The notes under the pieces: generated by a model
What the model saw: the letters and a program-made list of their open reading frames with translations, nothing else
Database searches by the model: none
What the model was told of the DNA's origin: nothing
Shown here: positions 1 through 11,370 of the stretch, in pieces
Layout: the number at the start of each line of letters is the position of its first letter
Numbering within the stretch: position 1 is the first letter of the stretch
Translations under genes and position numbers: made by a program
NCBI GenBank assembly: GCA_009739215.1
Contig: VSJF01000003.1
Span: 1,984,001 to 2,048,000, forward strand
From: Floccularia luteovirens
Lineage: Eukaryota; Basidiomycota; Agaricomycetes; Agaricales; Squamanitaceae
Reading direction: 5' to 3'
Length of the DNA stretch: 64,000 nucleotides

Positions 1-497
1 GGTTGTCTTCTCTAAGCCATTCTCAATCAAAAAGTTAGATATCTTGGCTCGTTGGTCGCCTTGCAACTGTATGACTTGGCCCATCTTCTCATCATCAACA
101 AGTGTACCATTGCAGGCAAATTCCTATGTTACCCGCTTAGCAATAATTCGGGATACTACCGTGTTGAAATACCCACCTTCTTAAATGCTTTCAAGAGCTT
201 TTTTGCATCATATTCTGTTCATAAGGATTTGTACATTGTACGAGACATCAGGAACAACCAGCTTACGTTTCGGCAGGCCTTGCAAGGTTGTCAAAGTTTT
301 CCGACCATTTCTTTGTTGAATACGGATGTGAATGTAATCTGAGGTAGATCCAACGTCTGCACTATCAGCAAGCGGGTCCCCTTCGTCTGCAAAGGGATCT
401 GGTGGGGTGATGGAGTAAGAACGAGCGCCAAAAATCGATAAGGCAGAAACATGAGGGCAATGAACTAACCGTAAGAATTGAGATTCTGCACGCTCAT
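1..497 (-). CDS. SUI1: Translation initiation factor eIF1 (SUI1), 3'-partial
   Basis: eIF1 binds the 40S subunit and enforces AUG selection during scanning in the cytoplasm. Reading the minus strand from the ATG at 497, the protein starts MSVQNLNSY and, after a short intron, continues DPFADEGDP, then DYIHIRIQQRNGRKTLTT, LLKAFKK, FACNGTLVDD and GQVIQLQGDQR, ending at IENGL near the window edge. These are the hallmark segments of the SUI1 fold, including the basic QQRNGRKTLTT patch used in ribosome binding. Three introns fit: after codon 9, after LQGLPK (about 52 nt) and after AFKK. The last few residues (normally ending in KIHGF) lie beyond position 1. It shares a 263-bp divergent intergenic region with the next gene. 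Identification is near certain; exact intron edges are inferred. Confidence 0.95.
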
Positions 498-760
498 GCG
501 ATGATTAGAGAAATACAAGGAAAGAAAACTGAGTGGGGGTTGGTGGTGGAGGGAAGAATAAAAGCTAAGACTGGACTGAACTAGATGAACAAGTAGGCTG
601 TGTGACTCCTAGACGGAGCCTTCATCGCATTATATAAGCAGATACGAAACTCGGACTCTCGGAGAAACTCTGATCTACACAGGTCGGCCGGGCCTACAAA
701 GTTTGACAGAAGTTCCAGTCAAGGTTTTGCCGTCTTCTTCTCTCCGCGTAGCGCACAAAA
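498..760. promoter_or_regulatory. Divergent promoter region between SUI1 and the next gene
   Basis: This 263-bp region separates the two start codons. A TATATAAG box at 631-638 lies about 125 bp upstream of the plus-strand ATG and is suitably placed for that gene. No equally clear TATA box is seen for SUI1. Function is inferred from position and motif only. Confidence 0.4.
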
Positions 761-1352
761 ATGGTTGCATCCAATGACAGAAAACCCAAAGGCCCCCCAA
801 AATTTCAACATCTACCGGTTCATCAAGGTAATGTTTTTTTATATAGATAAGAGCTCTGTGTACTGAAAGGATGCATGTGTTTTAGCTAAGAAACTTAAAC
901 AAGCTTGGGTTGAGAAAGCAAAAATCAAAAGCAAGTGGAGATCTCAAAAGCGAAAAGAAGGGCTCATTGCACCCACTACAGCAGACATGGTTACAAAAGA
1001 TGACGTCGATGAAGAGCAACTTGCTGGTCCTTCAACTAAACCTAGAAAATCCCATATACACCCCTCCCGGGCACATTTACACCCCGAGCCTATCCCTGAC
1101 AAAAAGGCAGATGTACCAGAGGCAAAGGATGTCGATGATGGACCGACCAATACAGCATCGCTACGTGCTTTAACAGCTCAGGCTTATTCGCGATCTACTC
1201 TTCACACATACAAATCAGACCCTTTGAACAAGAGGAGGCACAGGGAGGCATCAGATAAAGGTGTTGGAGGCCGTACGGGACGAGGACAGCCTAACATGAA
1301 GCTAAGGATGGGCGCATTGCTCGAAAAAATAAAACAAGATTACACCAAATGA
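761..1352 (+). CDS. Small basic nuclear protein, probable rRNA-processing factor (FYV7/CCDC59-like)
   Basis: Two exons, 761-827 and 886-1352, give about 177 residues. The intron has a GTAATG donor and a TTTTAG acceptor, and the join is in frame. The protein is strongly basic: MVASNDRKPKGPPKFQ at the start, KKLKQAWVEKAKIKSKWR after the splice, an acidic/proline middle, and a conserved-looking end GRGQPNMKLRMGALLEKIK. The KKLKQAW...KIKSKWR pattern and the Lys-rich helical C terminus resemble the FYV7/TTF1-associated (CCDC59) rRNA-processing family, which acts in the nucleolus in small-subunit pre-rRNA processing. That assignment is from memory of the family and is tentative. The gene ends only 33 bp before the stop of the convergent PP4R2 gene, so the two 3' UTRs must overlap. 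Confidence 0.6.
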
Positions 1353-1385
1353 TCATACGCCCCAACAAGTACATTACAAGAATAC

Positions 1386-2527
1386 CTACGACACGCTATT
1401 CTCCTTATCTTCCTCCATTTTTTCAGATTTGGTCTCTTTGACCTCATCAGCTTTTACAAATCTTTGCTCTAAACTCGCAAATATTGGCCGTTTTTCTGTA
1501 CTACTAGATTCCCCAAGGGTCGTCACCGAAGATAATGCGGTTGGGTGTTCACTCAGATGCCCAGGACTCGGATCATCTAGTTCATCTACCAGTCCTAACG
1601 CCCGTACTTCTATCGGCTCGATGTGGGGGTCACTAGCAGATGCAACTGGTCCAAGCGATAGTGGTGTAGGTGGGGGACTACGTGATTTTGACCGACGAGC
1701 ATCGTCATGAAGGAAGGGGATTGGTGAGAAGAGCGGAGTACTTGGTGCTGATTCCAGTTGGCCATTCAAACCAAAACCACTTCTAAATGGCGTATCTGTA
1801 TCACCTTCTGCGTATGCAGGAAAACTATCCCAGGATGAGGTTACCAGGATTGACTTTTCAACTGCACGCAAATATTTGCCAACTGCTCGATAGTGCTTTT
1901 TTGGATTCACGCAGAGTTCGCACAGTCTTTGTATTGTAAATGGTGGTCCGCTATACCGACGTTAGTCCAAAATTTTTAAAATAAAAATAAATAAAACTGG
2001 ATATGAGAAACTTTGAACTCACTCCATAAATTCATCCAGCTGGAGAAAAACTTGTTTCTTCATCTCATCTGCTTGCTCTGGCGTCATATAGGAGATAGGG
2101 ACTTCGTTCAGGTGCATCTGGCTCAGCCGTCGAGGCGGAAAAGGAGCAAGCTTGAGTCCGCCTGTAGGTAAGTTCACAGGAGGGAATGGAGGCGGTGTAG
2201 GTGGCTTTTGGGTAGTCGACAAGAAAACAGACACATTCTGTGGGGACAGTCAGTATAGCATTCCCATGCTTTGTATTGTAAATACCTTCTCAATCTTGTA
2301 CTTGATAATGTCACGGAGTTTTGTCCATTCTGCACTGCAAGACTCACATAAGTTTAACGACTTGAAGTGTTATAATCACTCACTTTTTTGCGTCATCTGT
2401 GGATGCAATCCGTGCTAGGAGGTCATCGTATTCTGAAAACTAGGTTATACTCCTACGGCCATAAACGTCTAATAAAGCAGGATGTACCTGGAAGCCATTT
2501 GAAGTCACTATTCTGCTCTGAAGTCAT
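1386..2527 (-). CDS. Protein phosphatase 4 regulatory subunit 2 (PP4R2/Psy4-like)
   Basis: Regulatory subunit of the PP4 phosphatase, which dephosphorylates DNA-damage and checkpoint substrates in the nucleus. The minus-strand start is MTSEQNSDFKWLP at 2527. Five exons join cleanly to YDDLLARIASTDDAKK, then WTKLRDIIKYKIEKNVSV, PFPPRRLSQMHLNEVPI, and after the next intron GPPFTIQRLCELCVNPKKH followed by YRAVGKYLRAVEKSILVTSS. The PFTIQRLCEL / HYRAVGKYLRALEK block is the core PP4R2 signature. The C-terminal 130 residues are Ser/Pro/Glu-rich and probably disordered, as is usual in this family. The predicted protein is about 300 residues. The family assignment is firm; the symbol is withheld because fungal naming varies. 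Confidence 0.88.
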
Positions 2528-2851
2528 TGTTATGGCAAATTTTAATTAACAAACGTAAGAATGAAACGCGTTAACATCACGTGACTACATATTATAACTT
2601 GCGCACACTTCTTTTTTAGGTCCGGAAACTGTGGTGCAAAGCTTTTGATACATGTCGATGACATATTATGCATTATGTTTTGGAACTATAATAATCACTA
2701 ATCATGTGTTGTAACCATTTACTTAGAATCGGGTATTAACAACCCGGCAGTACATAGAGTATGTGTGGATACACTTTGCGAACACCACATTGGGCCGAAC
2801 GTCATAGTGGCTTCGGTTCAAACTCAGTAAACACTACAACGCGCGGTTTTC

Positions 2852-4658
2852 ATGGTACTTATGTCTTACGCCAGACTAGAAGATTCGCTTCCCTCCTTTT
2901 CCCACAACTTTCCCTCTTTCGTCCCTTTCATGAAAAACTTCTTCGCTAGACCTGCAGAACCAGGAAGGGTTAGAGAACCTGTCAGCCCGGATCGGAAAAA
3001 GAAACTGTTGTGGTCGTATGCTCCAGATTGGTGAGAATACCAAATCCATCTGTTCATCATGTCACACGAGCGACAATTAACCAATGCTCGTCCCACAGGA
3101 TAATCACCATCTTATTAGCGTATGTGTCTCGATCTCTAAGTGTTTTTGCAGTCCCATGACGAACTTTCAGCGCGCTCTTTTTTTCTCTGGACAAGGTTGA
3201 TGGATTCAGGAGGGATTTTTCTTTGGAAGATACATCGTATGTTGGACAGTCAATATTCAGTTATTTCATACTCATATGATCCCAACAATAGACTACGCCA
3301 TCCGTGAGCTTGCTCATGTTTGTTTATTATATGCAGGCTCTGATACCTTTATCTATTTAGATATGCAGTGCACGAACGTGTTCCTGTATGTATTATTTCT
3401 CATCTATAATTATGACAACTTCTTGACACATTTTTTGGTAGAATATAGCTTTATATTTCATTTGCTTTGTTGCACCTCTGGTTCTACAGCCATTGGTCAA
3501 TTTGTTTACAGTAAGGTCATGGTGGGATATGCACAACGGTAAGAGTCACCTGGAGTTTTACCGATTCTTTCTAATTCGCAAATGGGGCAGCTACACTTGG
3601 ATGTAAATAGTTATCTTTTCTAGAGAAGGTATTCCGCTGACTATACAATGACAGTGATACTTTCACTTGCGATTACTGGATCTGTCACACAATTTGTGAA
3701 GATCACCGTCGGACGACCTCGTCCAGGTGAGAGGAGACATTTACCTTAACATTAGTTTATTGGCATTAAAATTTCTTTTGAAAGACATAATTGACCGGTG
3801 CCAGCCACCGCAAGGATCCGTTGACCCCTTTTTTGGTCTGACAAATTGGACAATTTGTACCCAACAAGATAATGCTATCTTACGTGATGGCTTTCGAAGT
3901 TTTTTCTCCGGACATTCGAGTCGTAAGTCTATCCATATCACCTCGTTATTATAATTTTAAAATTGTTCGAAGTGTCTTTCGCTGGACTCGGATTTTTCGC
4001 CTTCTATCTTGCTGGAAAAGTCCATCTTTTCGACGAGCGGGGACATGCAGTAAGTCGATAATATATCCTCACTGTTGCCACATTTCAATATTATGTTAAA
4101 AGGGAAAGGCTTGGCTCTCTGTCCTTCCTTTTGCAGCTGCCGCAATGGTGGCTATCTCGCGTACAATGGATTATCGCCGTAAGTTCTACTCTTCATTCAA
4201 ATCTGGATTCACATATAACATATGTTCCGGTAGATCACTGGCAGGATGTGCTCACCGGTTCAATAATTGGGACTGTATTTGCTTACTTCTGTTATCGCCA
4301 GTACTATCCATCCCTTGCTTCTCCATTATCTCATCGACCCTATTCTCCTCGAATTAAACGTGAAGAAAAGATTCTGCCCCACAGCCACCCCATAGGATCA
4401 GACCAATCCAATTCGTTCGCGCCTCCAGAACATACCGCAAATACTAGTACTCGGTATTCGCCATTACGTAACAGCCAGGAGTATGAGCTGTCTGATACCG
4501 TTGCAAGACCTGAACCTGGGCCTCTTCGTGAAGTGTGGCAAGACGGTGATGGCGAAGATAACGCAGATTCGGATACCAAATATAAACCAGGTTTCGTTCC
4601 ACCACTTTCCATATCTAAACCACCTGTAGCACGAACACATGCGATGGACATTGTATGA
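2852..4658 (+). CDS. PAP2-family lipid phosphatase (DPP1/LPP-like)
   Basis: Integral membrane phosphatase expected to dephosphorylate phosphatidate, diacylglycerol pyrophosphate or lyso-lipid phosphates. About nine exons join in frame. All three PAP2 signatures are present after splicing: KITVGRPRP (the KX6RP motif), FSGHSS, and SRTMDYRHHWQD (SRX5HX3D) with both catalytic His and the Asp. Hydrophobic segments surround them (IITILLA, IALYFICFVAPLVL, LILSLAITGSVTQFV, SFAGLGFFAFYLAGK, WLSVLPFAAAAMVAI, VLTGSIIGTVFAYF), consistent with the six-helix topology. The C-terminal 110 residues are a Ser/Pro-rich cytosolic tail without homology I recognise. The start may be 2852 or the in-frame ATG at 2861. 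Dolichyl-diphosphatase is less likely because the RCQPP...F.L..W.IC loop fits DPP1/LPP1. Confidence 0.9.
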
Positions 4659-5192
4659 TAGGATTTTGGGGTTTTGTTTCTCCTGTAGTCATAACTCACT
4701 TTTTACGTACATCACATGGATATATCAGATCACTTTTCTTTAGCACACAACAAGCTGATTGATTATCTGACTTCTTTTATGATTGATAGTTTGACCTAAG
4801 TACCGTATTGAAAATTTTTTCCTGACTGAACCTTGAATATTGTTCAGATGACTACGAGACCAAGGTAGGACAAGTATTCTTTCAGGACGGATGCCAGGAG
4901 GAGAATCTTAACTGCAGGAGAGCTTACATGTGTAAGGTAATTTCCATCGATGCTCACCATTGCCGCGAGGCAACATCGTGGTGGCCTTCCAAAATATTGG
5001 TGCCAATCAACACGTGTAAATCAAAGAGATGGAGCCTTTATGAGGGATCAGGAAAAATTCAATTTTTAAGGTTTGGTGTAACAAATTTTGTATAACTTAC
5101 GCAAATTGGTGGGGGCGCATTCTTATACTTTTATCCAGGTTCCCACTTCCTAGCAGATACGAAAAAATTAGCAAGATTGTATTAAAATTATG
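4659..5192. other. Convergent intergenic region, no gene seen
   Basis: Region of 534 bp between two convergent genes. It is AT-rich with no conserved open frame; probably two overlapping 3' UTRs and terminator signals. Confidence 0.5.
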
Positions 5193-7162
5193 TTAATCAT
5201 ACTCTTCGTCATAATAACCACACTGAGACGGACCTCCGGGGGATACTGGTCGCCAGTTGTCTAGAATTACTACTTCAGCATCCTGAGATGCGTTGACCGC
5301 GAATAATCCAGGTTGTGTGCGAGCCTTGTTAGACTTCACATGTCCAGCATTTGGGCTATGAAAATGATTTTCACTCTCATCAACATTTCTGTCATCTTTA
5401 TATGATTCACCATCGGAGTCATCTTCACCCTCTGCGAAGCTGCTTAATTCTAGAATGTCAGCTGCAGACTCCCCCTCATTATCACTCTGCATAAACCTTT
5501 CAAACGCCTCGAAATTTAGCCTGGAGTTGGACTTGATATTGATTTTGCCTTGGAGATTCCCCTGCCTCGATGCTGAGCTGCCTTGAATTTTTGTTGCAGG
5601 TCCAATGTCTTCTTCGATTGACGAATCGGACTCAGAGTTATCCCAATCTACGATGCCTTGGAGGGTCCGTATATCTTCCTCACTTCTTAAAATACTGTCC
5701 CACTCTCCTTCTTCGAAAAGTTCTTCGTCAGGTATCTCATCAACTCCTGAGCCACCTCGATGTACCGCAAGCTGTTGGAGGCGTGTAGGTAGCCTGCGAG
5801 AGGATAACGAGAATGTATCAGCGGTCAGAAAGTAGGATGCCAGCACAAGAGGAGATGAATATGGCATTTTTGAAGGATCGCATTTCGAGGACTGTGTAGA
5901 AGACCGACGCGCAGCAATGGGGGTGGACAACGGATCTAGAAGGAGCTGAATGGCTTGTTGTACGTAATCGGTCTTCTGGCGTTTGCGGGTATGTCGTTGT
6001 CCGTTGGGTTCCTGGGGTCTGGAACGCTTCAAAGTGGTTTTATCGAGGTCATTTTCATCCATACTTGATTCGTCCCCGTCAATGTCTAATTCGACTGTTG
6101 GCTTCACCGTCTCTGACCAGTTTTCTTGTTGGAATTTGATTACATCCTTGAGTCCACGGGCGACAATCATCCTTTTAGCAACCTTAGCTCGTCCATTCTT
6201 TTTATCATATTTTTCGAGCCAGGGTATACGATCGATCCAGACTGCAATTTCATCTTGAATCAGTTTGTAGCGTGACATAATCACTTCCTTTCCTACGCCA
6301 AATCTGCCACCTAGACACTGGGCAAATTTCCCGGCATTTTTCAATGCGACGCGGTTCTCGGCTTCGATAGAAAGCATAAAGATAGCACAAGCGGTTGGGG
6401 GTGTGGTCAGGTGTGTTACGACCTCTTCTCCAGCGAGGCGCGGTACGATCGTGCATAAGGATCTTGCAGTATTGGCAACTGAGCGTAAACAAAGGTTATC
6501 TAACGCTCCAGAGTATGCTTTGTCTGCTACACCCGAGGCTACATGCGCTTGTATCGTCGTGATGTACACCGAGGGCCCAAGTAAAGTGAGCGGCAACCGT
6601 AGTAGCGACGTAAGCGAGATAAACGTTCGCGTCAGAAGGGGTTGTGGTTCTTCCAGCAGAAATGAGATATCGTAGAGTGCGTCTGGTCTATCGGATTCGC
6701 GAAGAGCGATAGATAGACAAGCGCCAGCAACAATCTTGGCTTTCCGGCCCCACCGAAATGGTCGCGCAGCCCTCGCCTGTTTAAACAGTGTCACTATGCG
6801 CGGTGTTAGACCGGAGGCATTCATTGACAATGCTAGAGACTTAATAAACTCGCCAATGGCGAACTGTTAAGAAACAATCAGTGACCAACTTTAAGACAAT
6901 ATCAATCCGAACTTACTGAGTTTTTCCTATCATTTGCTTCTTTGCCTTGCCCGGCTAGATTCCAATTGGATTCCCGATAACTTTTGAGCGTTGCAGGTGT
7001 TGATGAATCCCAGCCTGATAATACAGTCGCCATGTCGTATTGATCTGTGGTAAGCACGGACTGTGATGGATCTGACATAGTTCCACATGAAGTGCATATT
7101 TTTGAGCTAGCTTCGTCATCCCAGATCGTAGCACCACCGCATTCTGAGCAACGAGAAGACAT
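5193..7162 (-). CDS. TFIIB-type zinc-ribbon and cyclin-fold transcription factor (Brf-like, divergent)
   Basis: Two exons (6917-7162 and 5193-6863, a 53-nt intron) give about 638 residues. The N terminus is a TFIIB zinc ribbon: CSECGG, 14 residues, then CTSCG, four Cys in CX2C pairs. Next come two cyclin-like repeats: FAIGEFIKSLAL with KAKIVAGACLSIALRES in the first, and TTPPTACAIFMLSIEAENR in the second. The C-terminal half is acidic and disordered, with a DEIPDEELFEEGEWDSILRS segment resembling conserved acidic motifs in fungal relatives. The architecture matches TFIIB/Brf1, which recruit Pol II or Pol III through TBP. The sequence is far from the yeast Brf1 core I know, so it may be a diverged Brf1 or a fungal-specific TFIIB paralogue. 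The start at 7162 (MSSRCSEC) is preferred over the in-frame upstream ATGs because it sits just before the ribbon. Confidence 0.7.
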
Positions 7163-7330
7163 GCGAGACCAATGACTGAGCGAACGCTGATGCCAATCGT
7201 ACATAACCAGAAAACCTAAACTAATGAGGTGCACGTGATAAGGGCACTGCCACACCTAAGGTCTGACTATCCTCAGTGACAATAATTTCAGCAAAAAGAT
7301 ACAATAATTTATTACAAACGGAACCCAAAT

Positions 7331-7710
7331 TCATTGATTTATACTAGTTGGCCAGATTGTATCCAATATATCAATAACAGCCGGTACTAAATTTTTGAGT
7401 TTCCGAGCCCACTGTGAAAAGGCAAGGCAGCGCTCAACGTTGCTCATTTCTTCCAGAAGAGTCACCACGCCAAAGGTGTTAGACCGGCGGCCCTTTTTGA
7501 CACCGCGAGAAACTCTAACAACTTGGCAATGATTGGTTATGCGACGGAAGACAAAGAAGCAGCATATGCGCACTCATTTTCTTTATTACTCCGCCAAAAT
7601 GTTACAGTTAAATGCTGCAATAGACGATGACTACCAACCAGGTGATATGAATTCCCTGTCGCGTTCGTCTCATAAAATCGATCTGCCATAGTCCTTGAAA
7701 CTAGCCCCAT
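7331..7710 (-). CDS. Small hypothetical protein, two-exon model
   Basis: I do not recognise this protein. Reading from the ATG at 7710 gives MGLVSRTMADRFYETNATG. A canonical intron (GTAGTC donor to CCAAG acceptor, about 107 nt) joins SYHLV in frame to VVRVSRGVKKGRRSNTFG, followed by LLEEMSNVERCLAFSQWARK and a stop at 7331. The frame stays open for 24 codons upstream of the ATG, so an additional 5' exon is possible. The C-terminal exon looks helical and amphipathic. Support is only the in-frame splice and non-random composition; it could also be a gene fragment. Confidence 0.35.
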
Positions 7711-8342
7711 GATCCCAGACCACGTCTGAGTAACGAGCAGTCCTTTCGGATCAGTTGAAGATGATATCTGTAAGAACGCCTAATACCGGTCCGTGGTGGG
7801 GGTCTAAAGCCCCGAAGCGGTATTTTTGAACAGCGGAGAAGAATGAATTACTGGATGAGGATGCAGGGATAATGAAAAAAACTGGAGAAGGGCAGGGAAA
7901 TGTGAATCGACGAGGGGCAGGGCACGTTTTGACTGAGACCCCAGTCATCGCTTTCTGTTACTGATGACATCGATGAAGATCTCTTTTAGCAGTATAGCTA
8001 AGCCCTGGGTCGTAGCCCCATTATTCTGCTAGTTTCTGGTCACCGCAAACGTTTATGGACTAGGGAAAAAAGAACAAAAATTGAGGATGCAGGTCTGTCT
8101 TGATATCTGATTCAGGACCCTGTTATCAAGGCATGTGAACTGAGACTAGTTGCCGTCATTGGCCACCCAAGTGACTTTTATCTAGGTTTGAGACCCCTTC
8201 AATATGGAATTCGCTGGTGCTTGGAGGGCCTGCTCTTTTCTTGGTTCCAATTTCGGTTATTTCCCCCTGCTATCAGACCCCGCCTCATTTTTTCTATATA
8301 ACTCCACCTACACTCCACTCCATCTCTCCTCCTACCATACTA
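7711..8342. promoter_or_regulatory. Upstream region of the trehalose phosphorylase gene
   Basis: Region of 632 bp. A TATATAAC element at 8296-8303 lies about 45 bp before the trehalose phosphorylase ATG and is followed by a C/T-rich tract, typical of fungal core promoters. No further gene is convincing here, although the minus strand from about 7950 has a short open frame. Confidence 0.4.
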
Positions 8343-11179
8343 ATGGCTCATCTATCTTTTCCTTTTGAGTCGGTGCCATCCGCCGCTGTCAGACGTAGAC
8401 TTTCCTCCAGTGTCGGTCTTCATCAAAAGCCCAATGTTGTCGCAACTTTTGCAAGCCTGACGGTCAGTTCATATCGCTTGATCGCGATACAGATCTTCAA
8501 CGCCTTTCATCTCTCTAGCCCATGTGGGCTGGTATCTCAGGCGCAGTGGTCAATAACAACACCGAATATGAGATCGCAGTGTCTGTACACGACTCCGTTT
8601 ATAGCACCGATTTTGCATCGTTAAGGATCCGTTATACACCCGGAAGTCCGGAAAAAAATGCCAGGGAAATCGAGATCAACGTTCTCGACATCCTTCGCAA
8701 GTTTGCGATGGAACACCTTTGCAAGTTCTTGGGTGCCGGTGTAACACTTTCTCTTCTTAAAGAGGTACGATCCAATAGATAACTGTCAGATCTTACGTTG
8801 AATGTATTTTCTTCAGTCCCCAAATGTGTGCACACGTCTGTGGGTAGATTTGGACTGCGTTCCGATCGTTTTCAATATCAAGCCCTTCCACACTGATTCT
8901 ATAACTCGTCCTAACGTCAAACACCGCATCTCATCTACCACTGGTTCCTATGTCCCCTCTGGCACCGAAACTCCTACCGTTTTCGTAGATTCGGCTCAGC
9001 TGTCTGCTGTCGCTGGCCTACAAACAGGAGTGTCTGGTCGTTTGCCGATACAGCGTACTCTTGATGAACAAGCCGATTCGGCTGCAAGAAAGTGTCTGAT
9101 GTATTTCGGACCCGGAAACAACCCTAGATTAACCATTGGCCCACGGAATCAAGTTATGGTAGATGCAGCGGGAAAAATCCACTTGCTCGATGATCTCGAT
9201 GAGTACAAGAGGACTGTAGGACAAAGGTAATTCATATAAGTATAGACTGCTACAGGATTCATCATCTCTGTTAGGACCTGGAATGCCGTCGTCAAGCTTG
9301 CTGACGAGTTACGCGAGAAAAAAGTCAAAATTGGCTTCTTTTCCTCGACTCCTCAAGGAGGTTCGTTAACCCATCTCCGTTTAGTTTTTTTATCACTAAC
9401 TATTGTCCTTAACTAGGTGGTGTCGCTTTGGTATGAACTCGTCATTGTCAATGCAAGGTTGGTTAGCTAACATAAAACAGATGCGTCACGCTCTGATCAG
9501 GTTTTTGACGGCATTGGATGTCGATGCTGCTTGGTACGAGTAACATCTCTACAATCTCGCATACAGCTCTAATTGCAATGCTAGGTATGTTCCGAACCCT
9601 TCGCCAAGCGTCTTCCGAACAACAAAGAACAACCACAATATTCTCCAAGGTGTTGCTGCACCAGACCTTCGCCTCACTCAAGAGGCCAAAGATAATTTCG
9701 ACACATGGATCCTCAAGAATGGTCTGCGCTGGACTGCTGAGGGAGGCCCCCTTGCACCTGGCGGTGTTGATGTTGCCTTCATAGGTAATACGACTTTTAC
9801 ATGTCTGATGTATATGTCATTGAAGTTATTCTCTAGATGATCCTCAAATGCCTGGACTTATTCCGCTGATCAAGTCTGTCCGCCCGGAATTGCCCATTGT
9901 CTATCGTTCCCACATCGAGATTCGTAGTGATCTAGTCCATGTTCCTGGATCACCTCAAGAGGAGGTATGGAAGTACTTGTGGAATAACATTCAACTTGCA
10001 GATCTTTTCATCAGTCGGTCTCTACTTGCTAGATATTGTGTTATTTTACTAATACTTGCATTCTAGGCCACCCTGTCAGTAAGTTCGTTCCCAGTGACGT
10101 CCCTACAGAGAAGCTCGCACTCTTGGGAGCTGCTACGGATTGGTTCGCATTTTTCTATACCTTTTCATATCAGAGGTTTACTCGTCTATGTAGGCTTGAT
10201 GGCTTGAACAAAGAATTAGACTCTTGGTATGTATTTTCTATCCATGTTGGTGCCACTGCTAATCCGTTAATAGGGATTCTCAATACTACATGGGAGAATT
10301 CAGAAGTCTCTGCATGAAGGAAAAGATGAATGAGCTCAACTGGCCCGAGCGTGATTACATTGTCCAGATTGCTCGATTTGATCCTGCTAAAGGTTATGAT
10401 GATTTACATTACTTTTTTATACTTTATTGATGAGTTAAATCTTAGGTATACCCAATGTTATCGATTCATACGCAAGGTTCAGGCATCTCCTTCGAGAGAA
10501 GTCACCAGATCTGAGCCCAGTGGAACACCCTCAATTGCTCCTTTGCGGTCACGGAGCTGTTGATGATCCAGACGCTAGCATCATATACGATCAAGTTATG
10601 CAAACTATTTCCTCTGAAGCATACAGGGAATTCTCAAAAGATATTGTGGTGATGAGGCTTCCTCCCAGTGATCAACGTAAGCGATTATACCTAAAAACAT
10701 ATGGATGACGCCAACTCTAGTGGTTAGTTCTCAACACACTTATGGCCAACTCCAGAATTGCTCTGCAGTTGTCAACTCGTGAAGGTTTCGAGGTGAAGGT
10801 TTCTGAAGCGCTCCATGCAGGAAAACCCGTGATTGCCTGCCGAACAGGAGGGATTCCTTTGCAGATTGTTGATGGGAAATCTGGATACCTGACGACCCCA
10901 GGCGACAACAAAGCTGTTGCCCAACATCTCTACGACCTTTACACCGACGAGGCCTTGTACAGAGAGATGAGCCAGTATGCAAGAACACACGTCTCTGACG
11001 AAGTGTCCACCGTCGGAAACGCCGCTGCGTGGTTGTATTTGGCGGTGATGTACCACCGTGGCATCAAGATCAAGCCCAACGGTGCATGGTTGAATGACAT
11101 GTTGCGGGCGGAGACTGGTGAGGAATACTTAGATAGTGAACCAAGATTGCCGAGAAGTGGATTGAACATGCAAGGATGA
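8343..11179 (+). CDS. Trehalose phosphorylase (GT4 family, retaining)
   Basis: Cytosolic enzyme that reversibly phosphorolyses trehalose to glucose and alpha-glucose 1-phosphate, the main trehalose-mobilising route in mushrooms. The spliced frame matches the mushroom TP family end to end: MWAGISGAVVNNNTEYE, FNIKPFHTDSITRPNV, CLMYFGPGNNPR, KIGFFSSTPQGGGVALMRHA, LRWTAEGGPLAPGGVD, RSHIEIRSDLVHV, KFVPSDVP, LLCGHGAVDDPDASI, and the GT4 donor-binding segment STREGFEVKVSEALHAGKP with its EX7E pair. About twelve exons are needed, several separated by 45-60 nt introns. Length, about 730 residues, is normal for the family. The start MAHLSFPFES at 8343 agrees with the family N terminus and follows a TATA box by about 45 bp. 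No frame disruption was found. The related CCG-9 family is the only realistic alternative. Confidence 0.96.
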
Positions 11180-11370
11180 AAATTGATCTGATTTTGTTAC
11201 AAAAGCCTGTAGATGTGTAAACTGGTATAACATAAAATGGTTAAACTGCGGTGGCGTGACCTTTCGTTTTCGTGTGAATTGCTGTATTCCTCAAAGGTTT
11301 TCACTTGAGCCGGCCTTACACCCTTAGTGCCACGCGTCTATGGACCCTTTCCAGTAAATCTCTCATACCA

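Noticed and set aside
2806..2830. GGTTCAAACTC resembling a tRNA B box
   Set aside because: No matching A box or cloverleaf could be formed around it.
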